Shown piece by piece: positions 16,660-24,605 of a stretch of DNA of 64,000 nt. Under the pieces are notes generated by a model. The model was not told where the DNA came from and searched no databases. It was given only the letters and a program-made list of their open reading frames with translations. Position numbers and translations under genes: made by a program. The DNA is from Archangium sp. (GTDB taxonomy: Bacteria; Myxococcota; Myxococcia; Myxococcales; Myxococcaceae), in NCBI GenBank assembly GCA_030681645.1, contig JAUXRX010000015.1, positions 62,001 to 126,000 on the forward strand. The letters are read 5' to 3'. Positions within the stretch are counted from its first letter, which is position 1; each line of letters starts with the position of its first letter.

Positions 16660-18299
16660 TTCGTGTCGAGCGTGGGGCGCGGCAGCACGGCGGGCTTGCC
16701 GAAGTCGTCGCGCGAGCGGTTGAGCTCGAGCAGGCGCACCAGCACCGAGGGGGCCACGGCGGCCACGTCCTGGCCGAACTGCTCGGCGTTGAGCGCGGTC
16801 GGATCGTCGCCCATGCCCACGATGTCCTTCAGCACCCGGCTCGAGGTGGGCTTGAAGGCGTAGCCGCGCACCAGCTCTTCGCGGCCATCGGCGCACACGC
16901 GGTGCACCAGGGTGGGCAGGTTGGGCAACTGCACGCTCTGCGCGCCGGGGCGCACGTCGAGCCGGTTGGGCAGCGCGCTCACCATCAAGCCGCAGTCCAC
17001 GTCTTCTTCCTTCGCCAGCTCGACCAGCCGCTTCTTGAGCGCCGCGAGGGGCTGCGGCTGCGAGGTGGTGACGAACAGGTTACCCGCAGACGCCTGGTCA
17101 CCGCGCGCGTGGCCATTGGTGGCCGCGACCGCGCGGGTGGGGATGCGGCTCATGAAGAAGGTCTGCAGCACGCCTTCTTTCACCAGGGTGATGGGCTTCG
17201 GGGTCACCCCGTCGTCGTCGATGGGGAAGTGGCCGATCAACGGCACCACCGCGCCCGACGGCGAGGTCCACGTTCGCTGGGTGGGGTCGTCGACGGCGCC
17301 GAGGCTCGAGACGGCGATGTGTTTGCCCAGGCGATCGATGAGCCGGCCCTGCTCCATGGTGCCCAGCGGGTCGCGGGGCGAGGAGAGCGGCGCGGCGATG
17401 GTCACCAGGAAGAAGGCCGGCGCGGCCTCGCCGGTGAAGAGCACCGGGCCCACGTAGTCTTCCTTCGGCGCGGGGGCGGCGAGCTTCTTCTCGAGCAGCG
17501 CCACCGACGCCTTCACCTGGGCCACCACCTCGGCCTCGGTGGGCAGCAACGAGAGCTCGGACACCACGCGGCGCCACTCGGCGCCCACCGGCATGCCATC
17601 GCTGGCCTGGCTGGTGAGGTTCATCGCCACCTCGAAGCGGCTGTCGCAGAAGCGCGAGCGCACCCCGTCGGAAGCGACCATGCGCTGGCACTGGTGCCGC
17701 ATGCGCAGGCTCACGTTGCACACGTGCACCTGCTTCGAGCTGCGGCACTCGCGCGAGGCGCGCTTCACCAGCGCCGACCACGCCTCCTCGTCGAGCTTCG
17801 GCGCGGCCACCAGCGGCAGCACCCGCTGCTCCACCGGCGCCTTGCCCCAGTCGTCCACCAGCTCCTTCACCTGGTTCGACTGCAGGAAGGCCCGCTTGCG
17901 GGCGAGCGCCTCGACCGCGCCCTTGTAGAGCCCGTCGAAGGACAGCCACAGCGCGTGGCGGATGGCGTCGACGTCTTCTTCCGAGGGCGCGGGGCGCACC
18001 CCCGAGCTGGGGCTGCCCGAGAAGTTGGTCTGATCGAACTTCGGCGTGCCGACGCGCAGGCCGGTGGACAGCGAGAGTTCCTTGCCACCCGAGGGCGGGT
18101 TGAGCGCGCCCAGGTTGGCGCTCACCGAGAACGTCTCGGCGGTCACCGCGTAGGCGCGCGCAGCGTGAGGTCTGTCGGCGCCCGGCATCGCCAGGGTCAT
18201 CGCGCGCTTCACCTCATCGGCGAGCGCGCGCATCACCACGTCGTCATCACCGGGCGCAGCGGGCGCGGCCAGCACCAGCGCGAGCAGGAGGGCGTTCAT
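16656..18299 (-). CDS. Exported TldD/PmbA-family protein without the zinc motif
   Basis: 547 residues with an N-terminal signal peptide (LLLALVLAAPAAPGD). The middle and C-terminal parts keep the family layout (GPVLFTGEAAPAFFLVTIAAP, then VKEGVLQTFFMSRIPTRAVAATNGHARG). The position where TldD has HExxxH carries no such motif, as in TldE/PmbA. It is directly downstream of, and overlapping by 4 bases with, the TldD-like gene. This fits a heterodimer in which it is the non-catalytic half. Export is unusual, since E. coli TldD/E are cytoplasmic. Confidence 0.78.
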   Translation of the reverse strand: MNALLLALVLAAPAAPGDDDVVMRALADEVKRAMTLAMPGADRPHAARAYAVTAETFSVSANLGALNPPSGGKELSLSTGLRVGTPKFDQTNFSGSPSSGVRPAPSEEDVDAIRHALWLSFDGLYKGAVEALARKRAFLQSNQVKELVDDWGKAPVEQRVLPLVAAPKLDEEAWSALVKRASRECRSSKQVHVCNVSLRMRHQCQRMVASDGVRSRFCDSRFEVAMNLTSQASDGMPVGAEWRRVVSELSLLPTEAEVVAQVKASVALLEKKLAAPAPKEDYVGPVLFTGEAAPAFFLVTIAAPLSSPRDPLGTMEQGRLIDRLGKHIAVSSLGAVDDPTQRTWTSPSGAVVPLIGHFPIDDDGVTPKPITLVKEGVLQTFFMSRIPTRAVAATNGHARGDQASAGNLFVTTSQPQPLAALKKRLVELAKEEDVDCGLMVSALPNRLDVRPGAQSVQLPNLPTLVHRVCADGREELVRGYAFKPTSSRVLKDIVGMGDDPTALNAEQFGQDVAAVAPSVLVRLLELNRSRDDFGKPAVLPRPTLDTK

Positions 18300-20014
18300 C
18301 GCGCACCTCCCGGGACAGGCGCCGTGACTGGCGGAGGCGCGAGCAGCGGGGCGCGCTCATGGCCCGTGGCCTTCCGCTCGACCTCGATGTCGCTCACCAG
18401 GAGACTGGGCGCGACGGCAGACACCGGCACCCACCCCGACTCGGCGCCGCAGAAGCCGTTGAAGACGCGGAAGTCGTCACCGGTGGCGAGGATGCGCTCG
18501 AACGACGCCAGCGGCGTGCCCACCACGTCGACGCCGCGCACCAGCTCGTCGGGCTTCCCGTCGGGGAACACCCGGTACACCACCTGGGGGATCACCTTGA
18601 ACGCCTGCGGCGTGCCGCCGGCCCGGGTGGTGGTGAAGCCCCCGGAGATCTCCTCGAAGAGCAGGCCGAAGGGTTTGCCCCGCGCCTTGACCTCTTCGAT
18701 CAGCCTCGCGCGCAGCTGGTCGGGCGAGAGCTGCTTGGTCGATTCGATGAGCAGGTTGCCCTGGCGCGACACGGGCTTGAGGCCGGGCTGGGCGCGGCCG
18801 TGACCGTTCGACGAGGCGAAGCCGGCGATGGGCGAGCGGCCCAGCAGGAAGCCGCGCAGCACGCCGTTCTCCACCAGCGACACCTTCTGCGCGGGCTGGC
18901 CCTCTTCGTCGAAGAGGTAGAAGCCGTTGAGCGGCACCTCGCCGAAGCGCGCGCGGGTGGGGTCGTCGGTGACGCTGATGAACGCGGGCACCACCTGCTG
19001 GCCGACGCGGTGGGTGAAGGTCTTGCCCTCGTCGGCGTCCTTCTGGCGGTGGCCCTCGATGCGGTGGCCGAAGATCTCGTGAAAGAACACGCCCGCGGCG
19101 CGGTGGGTGATGATCGCCGGGCCCGTGTACGGCTCGATGGTCGGCGCCTTGCGCAGCCCCTCGAGGCGCTCGATCACCCGGGCGACGCGCGGGGCGAAGT
19201 CGGCCTCGGTGGGCAGACCCTCGACCGTGGTGGCCTCGGCCGAGTCGAAGAAGTCGAGCTCCATGCCGTCGTCGGCGCGCACCGAGCCGTGGACCATCAG
19301 CCGGGCGAAGAAGCGGGGTTCCCGCAGCCGGGCGCCGTCGGAGTCGACGAAGTAGTGGGTGGTGGAAGCGACCTGCATCGCCACGCCCGAGCGGAGGATG
19401 TTCGGGTGCGTCTTGAACTGGGTGGACAGCCGCTTGAGCATGCCTTGCAGCTGCTCGCGGTTGAGCACCTCGTCGAGGGTGCGGGCCTTCGGCTCGAGGC
19501 GCTGGCGGGCCGGGTCTTTCGAGAAGTCGGGGGCGCTGTCTTCGTCCTTCGTCTTCACCGCGACGTTCGCGCGCACCTTGAGCAGCTCACGGCTGGCGGT
19601 GCGGTAGGCCTCGTCGGTGGCCTTCCAGAGCGAGACCTCGAGCGCGCCGCGGTCGTCTTCCATGGGCAGCGAGCGGCCGCCTCCGAAGTCGAAGCCGAAG
19701 CCGTAGCCACCGCGCTGCTTGTGGGTGTTGTCGAGCGCGGGGCTGCCCATGCGCACGGTGACGTCGAGCAGGCGCATGCGCCCTGCCCCGCGGCCGCGGG
19801 CGGCGGTGAGGCCCTCGAGCGCGCCGAAGCTCGCCGACTGGCTCCAGGTCTCGCCGTCGGTGACCCGGTACGAGAGGTAATACAGCGGGCCGTCCTTCTC
19901 GCCGGGCAGCCCCTTCTTGCTGCGAGCCAGCTCGGCGGTCAGCGCGTCGAGCAGGACGTCGGAGGTGGGAGGAGCAGGCGCGGCGAGGAGGGCGGCGACG
20001 ACGAGCGGCAACAT
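18296..20014 (-). CDS. Exported TldD-family metalloprotease
   Basis: 572 residues from the ATG at 20014, followed by a signal peptide (LPLVVAALLAAPAPP). The catalytic zinc motif is in VFFHEIFGHRIEGHRQ, near residue 325: HEIFGH is the HExxxH of TldD. The C-terminal half has NGFYLFDEEGQPAQKVSLVENGVLRGFLLG and ASSNGHGRAQ, both typical of TldD. Such proteases degrade unfolded peptides and mature some peptide natural products. The signal peptide implies periplasmic action. It is the first of a three-gene overlapping operon. Confidence 0.85.
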   Translation of the reverse strand: MLPLVVAALLAAPAPPTSDVLLDALTAELARSKKGLPGEKDGPLYYLSYRVTDGETWSQSASFGALEGLTAARGRGAGRMRLLDVTVRMGSPALDNTHKQRGGYGFGFDFGGGRSLPMEDDRGALEVSLWKATDEAYRTASRELLKVRANVAVKTKDEDSAPDFSKDPARQRLEPKARTLDEVLNREQLQGMLKRLSTQFKTHPNILRSGVAMQVASTTHYFVDSDGARLREPRFFARLMVHGSVRADDGMELDFFDSAEATTVEGLPTEADFAPRVARVIERLEGLRKAPTIEPYTGPAIITHRAAGVFFHEIFGHRIEGHRQKDADEGKTFTHRVGQQVVPAFISVTDDPTRARFGEVPLNGFYLFDEEGQPAQKVSLVENGVLRGFLLGRSPIAGFASSNGHGRAQPGLKPVSRQGNLLIESTKQLSPDQLRARLIEEVKARGKPFGLLFEEISGGFTTTRAGGTPQAFKVIPQVVYRVFPDGKPDELVRGVDVVGTPLASFERILATGDDFRVFNGFCGAESGWVPVSAVAPSLLVSDIEVERKATGHERAPLLAPPPVTAPVPGGAR

Positions 20015-20049
20015 GTGCGCGGACTCTAACGACCCGAACACAAATGTCT

Positions 20050-20171
20050 CCCTCTCCCCACAGGAGCGGAGCCGGTCCAGCGGAACGCTGGGCGAGCGCA
20101 GCTGAAGCGAAGCGCAAGATGCGCCGAGGCGAAGCGACCCGGAAGAGAGGGGGAGAGGGTTGGGGAGAGGG
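20050..20171. repeat. Intergenic element with short inverted ends
   Basis: The ends CCCTCTCCCCA (20050-20060) and TGGGGAGAGGG (20161-20171) are exact inverted copies enclosing about 100 gene-free bases rich in GAAGCGAAGC-like runs. The same CCCTCTCCCC motif recurs at 47586. It is probably a small dispersed repeat placed between the two flanking minus-strand genes. Confidence 0.55.
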
Positions 20172-20182
20172 CAAACCTCCTC

Positions 20183-20545
20183 TTAGAGCTGGCCCTTCTG
20201 AGCCAGCACCCACAACGTCGCCGCGACGTCGGCGTTGCAGTCATACGTGCGCTGCGCGTCGCTGGCCGTGGCCCAGCTCGAGCCACCCTTCTCGATCTTC
20301 CCGTTCTCGAAGGTGGCCTGGGTGCTGCCGCCGACCTCGACGTACCACTTCGAGCCGCGCTTGACGGCCTTGCCCTTGGTGGAGCCGCCCTTCTCGATCA
20401 CGATCTCGCTCGACGACTCCTTGTAGGTGTACTGCGTGCTGCCGCTCTTCTCGACCCGGCCGCTGTTGCACTTGTAGTCCGCGGCGGCGGCGGGGAAGGC
20501 GAAGAGGGAGACGATCACGGCGGTCTTGAGGAAGGAACGGAGCAT
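20183..20545 (-). CDS. Small secreted protein with KGGST-type repeats
   Basis: 120 residues. The signal peptide (LKTAVIVSLFAFPAAA) is cleaved near residue 21. The mature part has four short repeats, EKSGST, EKGGST, EVGGST and EKGGSS, spaced about 15-20 residues and alternating with beta-prone segments. Two Cys (YKCNSG and YDCNAD) could form one disulfide joining the ends. No known family is recognised; it may be a small beta-rich periplasmic or surface protein. Confidence 0.7.
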   Translation of the reverse strand: MLRSFLKTAVIVSLFAFPAAAADYKCNSGRVEKSGSTQYTYKESSSEIVIEKGGSTKGKAVKRGSKWYVEVGGSTQATFENGKIEKGGSSWATASDAQRTYDCNADVAATLWVLAQKGQL

Positions 20546-20616
20546 GGAAATTCCCTGGGTGAAGGTGGAGTGACAGCGGCGAGACCCTCGGTCAGTGTCC
20601 CATGTGCAAACTGATC

Positions 20617-22092
20617 ATGGGGCTCTTCGACGGCGTACAGCGGTGGCAGCGGCGGCGCAGGGCGAAAGCCCAGCTCGAGGCGGGCGACGTCGAGGGGGCG
20701 AAGGGCACCATCGGTGCAGACTCGGCGCTGCGCCACGAGCTCGCGGAAGGCCTGCTCGAGTCAGGCCGGCTCGACCTGAGCCAGGCGCTGCTGGGTCATC
20801 GCGGCGGCTCCACGTTCGACGCGCTGCTCGAGGCCACGCCGGCCGATCCGGAATTGGAGCGACTGCTGGCCGAGGCCACCGCCCGCACGCTGCCTTCCGA
20901 CGCGCGGGTGCTGCAGATCTCGAGCACGTTGCTGGCGCGCGGGGAGCGGGAACCGGCGCTCGCGCTGCTCGAGCGGGCGGCGCTCTCGTCGCGCACCTGG
21001 CCGCTGCTGCGCGCGGGCATCGAGGCGAGCTGCGAGGCGAAGTCGTGGGAGCGCGCGTGGCACCTGATCGAGGCAGGGCTGGGCGCGCTCAAAGGACAGC
21101 GAGGCACGCCGGAGCACGGGTTTCTCCTCGGCGCGCACGCGCTCGTGCTCAGCCACCTGGAGAGCGCGGAGGCGGTGACGGCCGATCTGATGATGCGGGG
21201 CGAGATCCCCTTCTCCGGCAGGAATCACCTGCTGCTGGCGAGGGCGCTGATGCGCGACAGCCCGCGGCTGGCATCGCGGCTCACGCTGGTCTCGGCGCCG
21301 CAGGAGATGCGGGAAGGTGATCAACGCCTCGAGCTCGATCGAAAGGACGCGACGGGCCTGCTCCTGGTCGGCTCCGCCAAGCTGCGGCTGGGCGAGCTGA
21401 ACGAGGCGGCCGACGTCTTCACCCGCGGCCGCGACGTCGCGCCCCGCCACTTCGGGCTCGTGGCGGGGCTCGGCGCAGCCATCGCCCTGGATCAAGAGCG
21501 CGCGCTGGCCCGGGTTCGCGCGCTGCCCGACATCGGCGTGGTGAAGGGCCTCGAGGCGCTCTTGCCCGATCTCGAACAGCTCACCACCCTCGAGGTCCGC
21601 GTCGCCCAGGCCAGCGTGAAGCCGCTCGCGCGCTGGCTCCCGGCGCTTGCGGACAGCCGGCTGCGCATCCTCCCGCTCGACGTGAGGGTGACCGATCTAC
21701 CGGACTTCGAAGAGCTCAGGGGCCGGGTCGAGAAGCGGGACCTCCGCTCGTGGGACGCGCTCGGTGGGCTGGCAGGCGACGGGCTGGCGTGCGTGCGCGT
21801 GGAAGAGCTGTTCGACACCAGCGAGCTGGCGTGGACGCTCGCCCACGAGTTCGCACACCTGGTGCACCAGGTGCTGCCCGAGCACCTGCAGCAGGCGATT
21901 CACGCCGCGTGGCGCAAGGCGAAGGCCAGCGAGTTCGCCTTCGATCAGTACCAGCTCAGCAACGAGCACGAGTTCTTCGCGGTCACCTACACGCGCTGGT
22001 TGTGCCGCAGGTACGGGCTCGCCCCGACGCTCGAGGCAGACACCGAGGGGCACCTCGCGCGCGCGTTCGAGTGCATCGATCAGGCGACGTAG
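20617..22092 (+). CDS. TPR-like protein with a zinc metallopeptidase domain
   Basis: 491 residues from MGLFDGVQRW; a start five codons earlier at 20602 is possible. Residues 15-330 are helical repeats of TPR type. The C-terminal domain carries HEFAHLVHQ, a HExxH zinc motif, near residue 415. About 45 residues later comes NEHEFFAVTYTRWL, a suitable third ligand Glu as in gluzincins of the MtfA/lethal-factor-like groups. There is no signal peptide. It is probably an intracellular peptidase with a repeat scaffold; the substrate is unknown. Confidence 0.7.
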   Translation: MGLFDGVQRWQRRRRAKAQLEAGDVEGAKGTIGADSALRHELAEGLLESGRLDLSQALLGHRGGSTFDALLEATPADPELERLLAEATARTLPSDARVLQISSTLLARGEREPALALLERAALSSRTWPLLRAGIEASCEAKSWERAWHLIEAGLGALKGQRGTPEHGFLLGAHALVLSHLESAEAVTADLMMRGEIPFSGRNHLLLARALMRDSPRLASRLTLVSAPQEMREGDQRLELDRKDATGLLLVGSAKLRLGELNEAADVFTRGRDVAPRHFGLVAGLGAAIALDQERALARVRALPDIGVVKGLEALLPDLEQLTTLEVRVAQASVKPLARWLPALADSRLRILPLDVRVTDLPDFEELRGRVEKRDLRSWDALGGLAGDGLACVRVEELFDTSELAWTLAHEFAHLVHQVLPEHLQQAIHAAWRKAKASEFAFDQYQLSNEHEFFAVTYTRWLCRRYGLAPTLEADTEGHLARAFECIDQAT

Positions 22093-22093
22093 G

Positions 22094-22173
22094 CCGTTCA
22101 TCCCGAGCGGAGTCGAGGGATGGGCGCCCAGGCTCGCAGGAAGTCACCCCTCGACTCCGCTCGGGGTGAACGG
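22094..22173. terminator. Long perfect-type hairpin between convergent genes
   Basis: Arms at 22094-22120 and 22147-22173 are inverted copies of about 27 bases with one or two differences, separated by 26 bases. The hairpin starts two bases after the metallopeptidase stop and ends five bases before the convergent lipoprotein stop, so it probably ends both transcripts. A related single arm occurs at 6061-6084, so the sequence is also a dispersed repeat. Confidence 0.6.
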
Positions 22174-22178
22174 TCCGA

Positions 22179-24266
22179 TCACCTGGCGCGGTGGCTGCCC
22201 GCCGGCGTACCGCGGGGCCCCACCCACCCGCTCGACCCGAGGCCTGGGCTCGAGGTGCGGCCCAGATCGAAGAAGACCACCCGCGGCGGCCCCCAGAAGT
22301 CGCAGCTCGGGCAGTCCGAGGTGGTGCGCACCGCCAACCAGCGCCCGTTGAAGCCCGTTCCGCCCCCGTATTGTACCGGCAACGGCCACTCGGGAGTCAC
22401 CACGTCGTCGTCGATGAGCCGGCAGCTCATCACCTCCTGCCCGAGGCGATGCACCTGGTGCACTCTCGTCTCAGCGCCGCTGTTCCAGAGGCCCAGCACG
22501 GTGATGAAGAGCGCGTCGCCCGCGGCGGTGAGCTGCAGGTCGGTCGCTTCGGAAGCGAGCACCCTGAGCAGCTCGGAGCGCACGCCGTTGTCCACGCGGC
22601 TCAGCGCAATGGTGTCGGGCTCGGCGTCGAGGATGGAACGCGAGATGCGGAAGCGGCCGGTCGAGCTGCCCGCCACGCCCGGCCAGTCGTCGAAGCTCCA
22701 CGGTCCCGTCACCGGGCTCTCGAGCAGCGAGCCATCGCGGGCGCTGCGCACGGAGTCGTCGATCAACACCACGCGGTCGCCCAGCACCATCGCCGGAGCC
22801 TGGTCCGTGCTCGAGGTGAGGCGCTGGGAGAACGTCAGGCTGCCATCGGGCTCGTAGCGCTCGAGCGCCGAGGCGAGCACGGGCCCGGCCAGCCAGTTGC
22901 GCTGCACGAGCGCTGCGCCCTGGGCGTCGAGCACCAGCCTGCCCAGCTCACCCTCGACCAGCGTCTCCGACTGCACCACGCCGGTGGACACCTGCACTCT
23001 CGAGAGCACCGCCATCGGGCGGATGCCCAGGTTCGACTGCCCCGCCACCCACAGCGTGCCCCGGCCGTCGTCCGCGAGCTGGCTCACCTGGGTGATCCTC
23101 GAAGGGCTGAGCTGGCTCAACAGCGGGCCGTGCCAGGCGAGCGTGCCGCTGGTGGCGTTGATGGCCACCAACGTCGCTTCGTCGGCCACGAAGATGAACA
23201 GCCCACCCGCGAGCAACTGGGTGCGCCGGCTGCCCCCGCGCGGAAGGCCGTTGATGACGGTGTCGGTGCGGAACCGCTCGAAGCCGTCCGGGGTGAACGA
23301 CACCGCGGTGCAGCGGTAGGTGGGGTTGGTCGGCTTGGTGGGGCCGCCGCACTCGACCCAGTACCAGTTGCCCTGCGCGTCGTTGATGCCCTCGAAGCGG
23401 AAGTCGCTGTCGCTCGAGACGTAGCTCCAGCGCGGGCTCAGGTCGGTCGCCTGCGGCACCACGCACGCCTGCTGGCGGCACACCCCCTCGCCGCGGCACG
23501 CCGACTCGGGCGAGCAGGTGAAGCCCTCGGGAGGCACCACCGCGCGGCACGCGCCGGCGAGGCAGATGTTCGCCAGCGCGCAGCTCACCGCGCCGCAGGG
23601 CGTGCCGTCCTGCACCGGGGCCGAGCCACAGCCCAGCAGCGGATCACACGTCGGCGCCAGACAGGGGTTGGCGGGCGCTGTGCACTCCGTCGTGGAGTGC
23701 TGACAGCCGCGGCCGATCGCGCAGGCGTCGGTGGTGCATGCGTCGCGATCGTCGCAGCGCGCGGCCTGCCCCACGCACACGCCGCTGCGGCACGTGCCGG
23801 CCTCGATGCACAGGAGCTCGTCGGCGCAGCTCGACCCTTCTTCCTGGCGCGTGTGAACGCAGGTCAACGAGTCAGGGTCGAAGTGAACGAGCTCGCACGC
23901 GCTCGAGGGGCCACACGCCGGGGCTTCCACGCCTTCGCCGCTGAGCGGCACCTCGACGTCGTCGAGGAACAGCGTGCCGGTGACGGGCCCGAGCGCCAGA
24001 GGGGTGAAGACCACGTCGAGCGAGACCTCGGTGCCGCCGGGCACCTCGAGGGTGGCCGCCGCGGTGAAAGGGGGCGTGGCGGAGATCGTTAACGAACGCG
24101 CGACCCGCGAGCGATTGACGACCTGCACGGCCTGGGTCCGCGGGAAATTGAGGGCGGTCGGCAGGAAATCGACACGCTCGGGGAAGGAGAGCTCGGCAGA
24201 ACCCAGTGAAACCACGGAAGGCTCGGCGCACGCCACCAGCAGGAGGGCAAGGAGTCCAATCCGCAT
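22179..24266 (-). CDS. Cys-rich, beta-propeller-type lipoprotein (paralogue of 36922-38961)
   Basis: 695 residues from MRIGLLALLLVAC (lipobox Cys13). An N-terminal immunoglobulin-like domain (about 30-110; LNFPRTQAVQVVNRSRVARSL) resembles ASPM/SPD-2/Hydin-type domains. Then comes a Cys-rich region (about 115-290) with repeats such as CDDRDACTTDAC. The C-terminal ~400 residues are propeller-like with aromatic and Gly-rich strands. It is anchored at the outer surface or periplasm; function unknown. The same domain order is found in the gene at 36922-38961. Confidence 0.75.
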   Translation of the reverse strand: MRIGLLALLLVACAEPSVVSLGSAELSFPERVDFLPTALNFPRTQAVQVVNRSRVARSLTISATPPFTAAATLEVPGGTEVSLDVVFTPLALGPVTGTLFLDDVEVPLSGEGVEAPACGPSSACELVHFDPDSLTCVHTRQEEGSSCADELLCIEAGTCRSGVCVGQAARCDDRDACTTDACAIGRGCQHSTTECTAPANPCLAPTCDPLLGCGSAPVQDGTPCGAVSCALANICLAGACRAVVPPEGFTCSPESACRGEGVCRQQACVVPQATDLSPRWSYVSSDSDFRFEGINDAQGNWYWVECGGPTKPTNPTYRCTAVSFTPDGFERFRTDTVINGLPRGGSRRTQLLAGGLFIFVADEATLVAINATSGTLAWHGPLLSQLSPSRITQVSQLADDGRGTLWVAGQSNLGIRPMAVLSRVQVSTGVVQSETLVEGELGRLVLDAQGAALVQRNWLAGPVLASALERYEPDGSLTFSQRLTSSTDQAPAMVLGDRVVLIDDSVRSARDGSLLESPVTGPWSFDDWPGVAGSSTGRFRISRSILDAEPDTIALSRVDNGVRSELLRVLASEATDLQLTAAGDALFITVLGLWNSGAETRVHQVHRLGQEVMSCRLIDDDVVTPEWPLPVQYGGGTGFNGRWLAVRTTSDCPSCDFWGPPRVVFFDLGRTSSPGLGSSGWVGPRGTPAGSHRAR

Positions 24267-24303
24267 CCGCCCGGCCATCGCAAGGCGCGTGCCGGTGCGC
24301 GGT

Positions 24304-24540
24304 TCAGCGGCCCAGGCTGATCAGCACGCCCGACAGCTCCTGGTCGGTCTGAAGCACCTCGAGGTTGGCGCGGTAGGCGGCGACGGCCTTGAGGCTCGAG
24401 ACAGTCTCCGCCACGAGGTCGGGCTGCTTGCCCGAGATCGACACGGTGAACGCGGCAGCGATGTTCGAGGCCGAACGCTCGAACTGCCGCTCGGCGCTGC
24501 GCAGCCCCTCAACCCCGCTCTGCAGTCCGCTGATCCTCAT
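24304..24540 (-). CDS. Mini flagellar rod/hook-type protein
   Basis: 78 residues. The N-terminal half (MRISGLQSGVEGLRSAERQF, SASNIAAAF) matches the SGLxAxxxRxxxxAxNIANA helix of flagellar rod proteins. The C-terminal half (DLVAETVSSLKAVAAYRANL, VLQTDQELSG) matches the Flg_bbr_C helix (DLxxExVxxxxAxxAYxANxxVxxT). The whole beta-domain in between is missing. Comparable ~100-residue FlgE-annotated proteins exist in other Proteobacteria. It lies 65 bases after purL on the same strand; no flagellar genes are in the window. Confidence 0.65.
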   Translation of the reverse strand: MRISGLQSGVEGLRSAERQFERSASNIAAAFTVSISGKQPDLVAETVSSLKAVAAYRANLEVLQTDQELSGVLISLGR

Positions 24541-24605
24541 CCTGGAGAAGCGTCACCTGCTCGAGCCCTGCGCGCAATGAGGCGGGGTGGACCTGCCCGT
24601 GGGGC

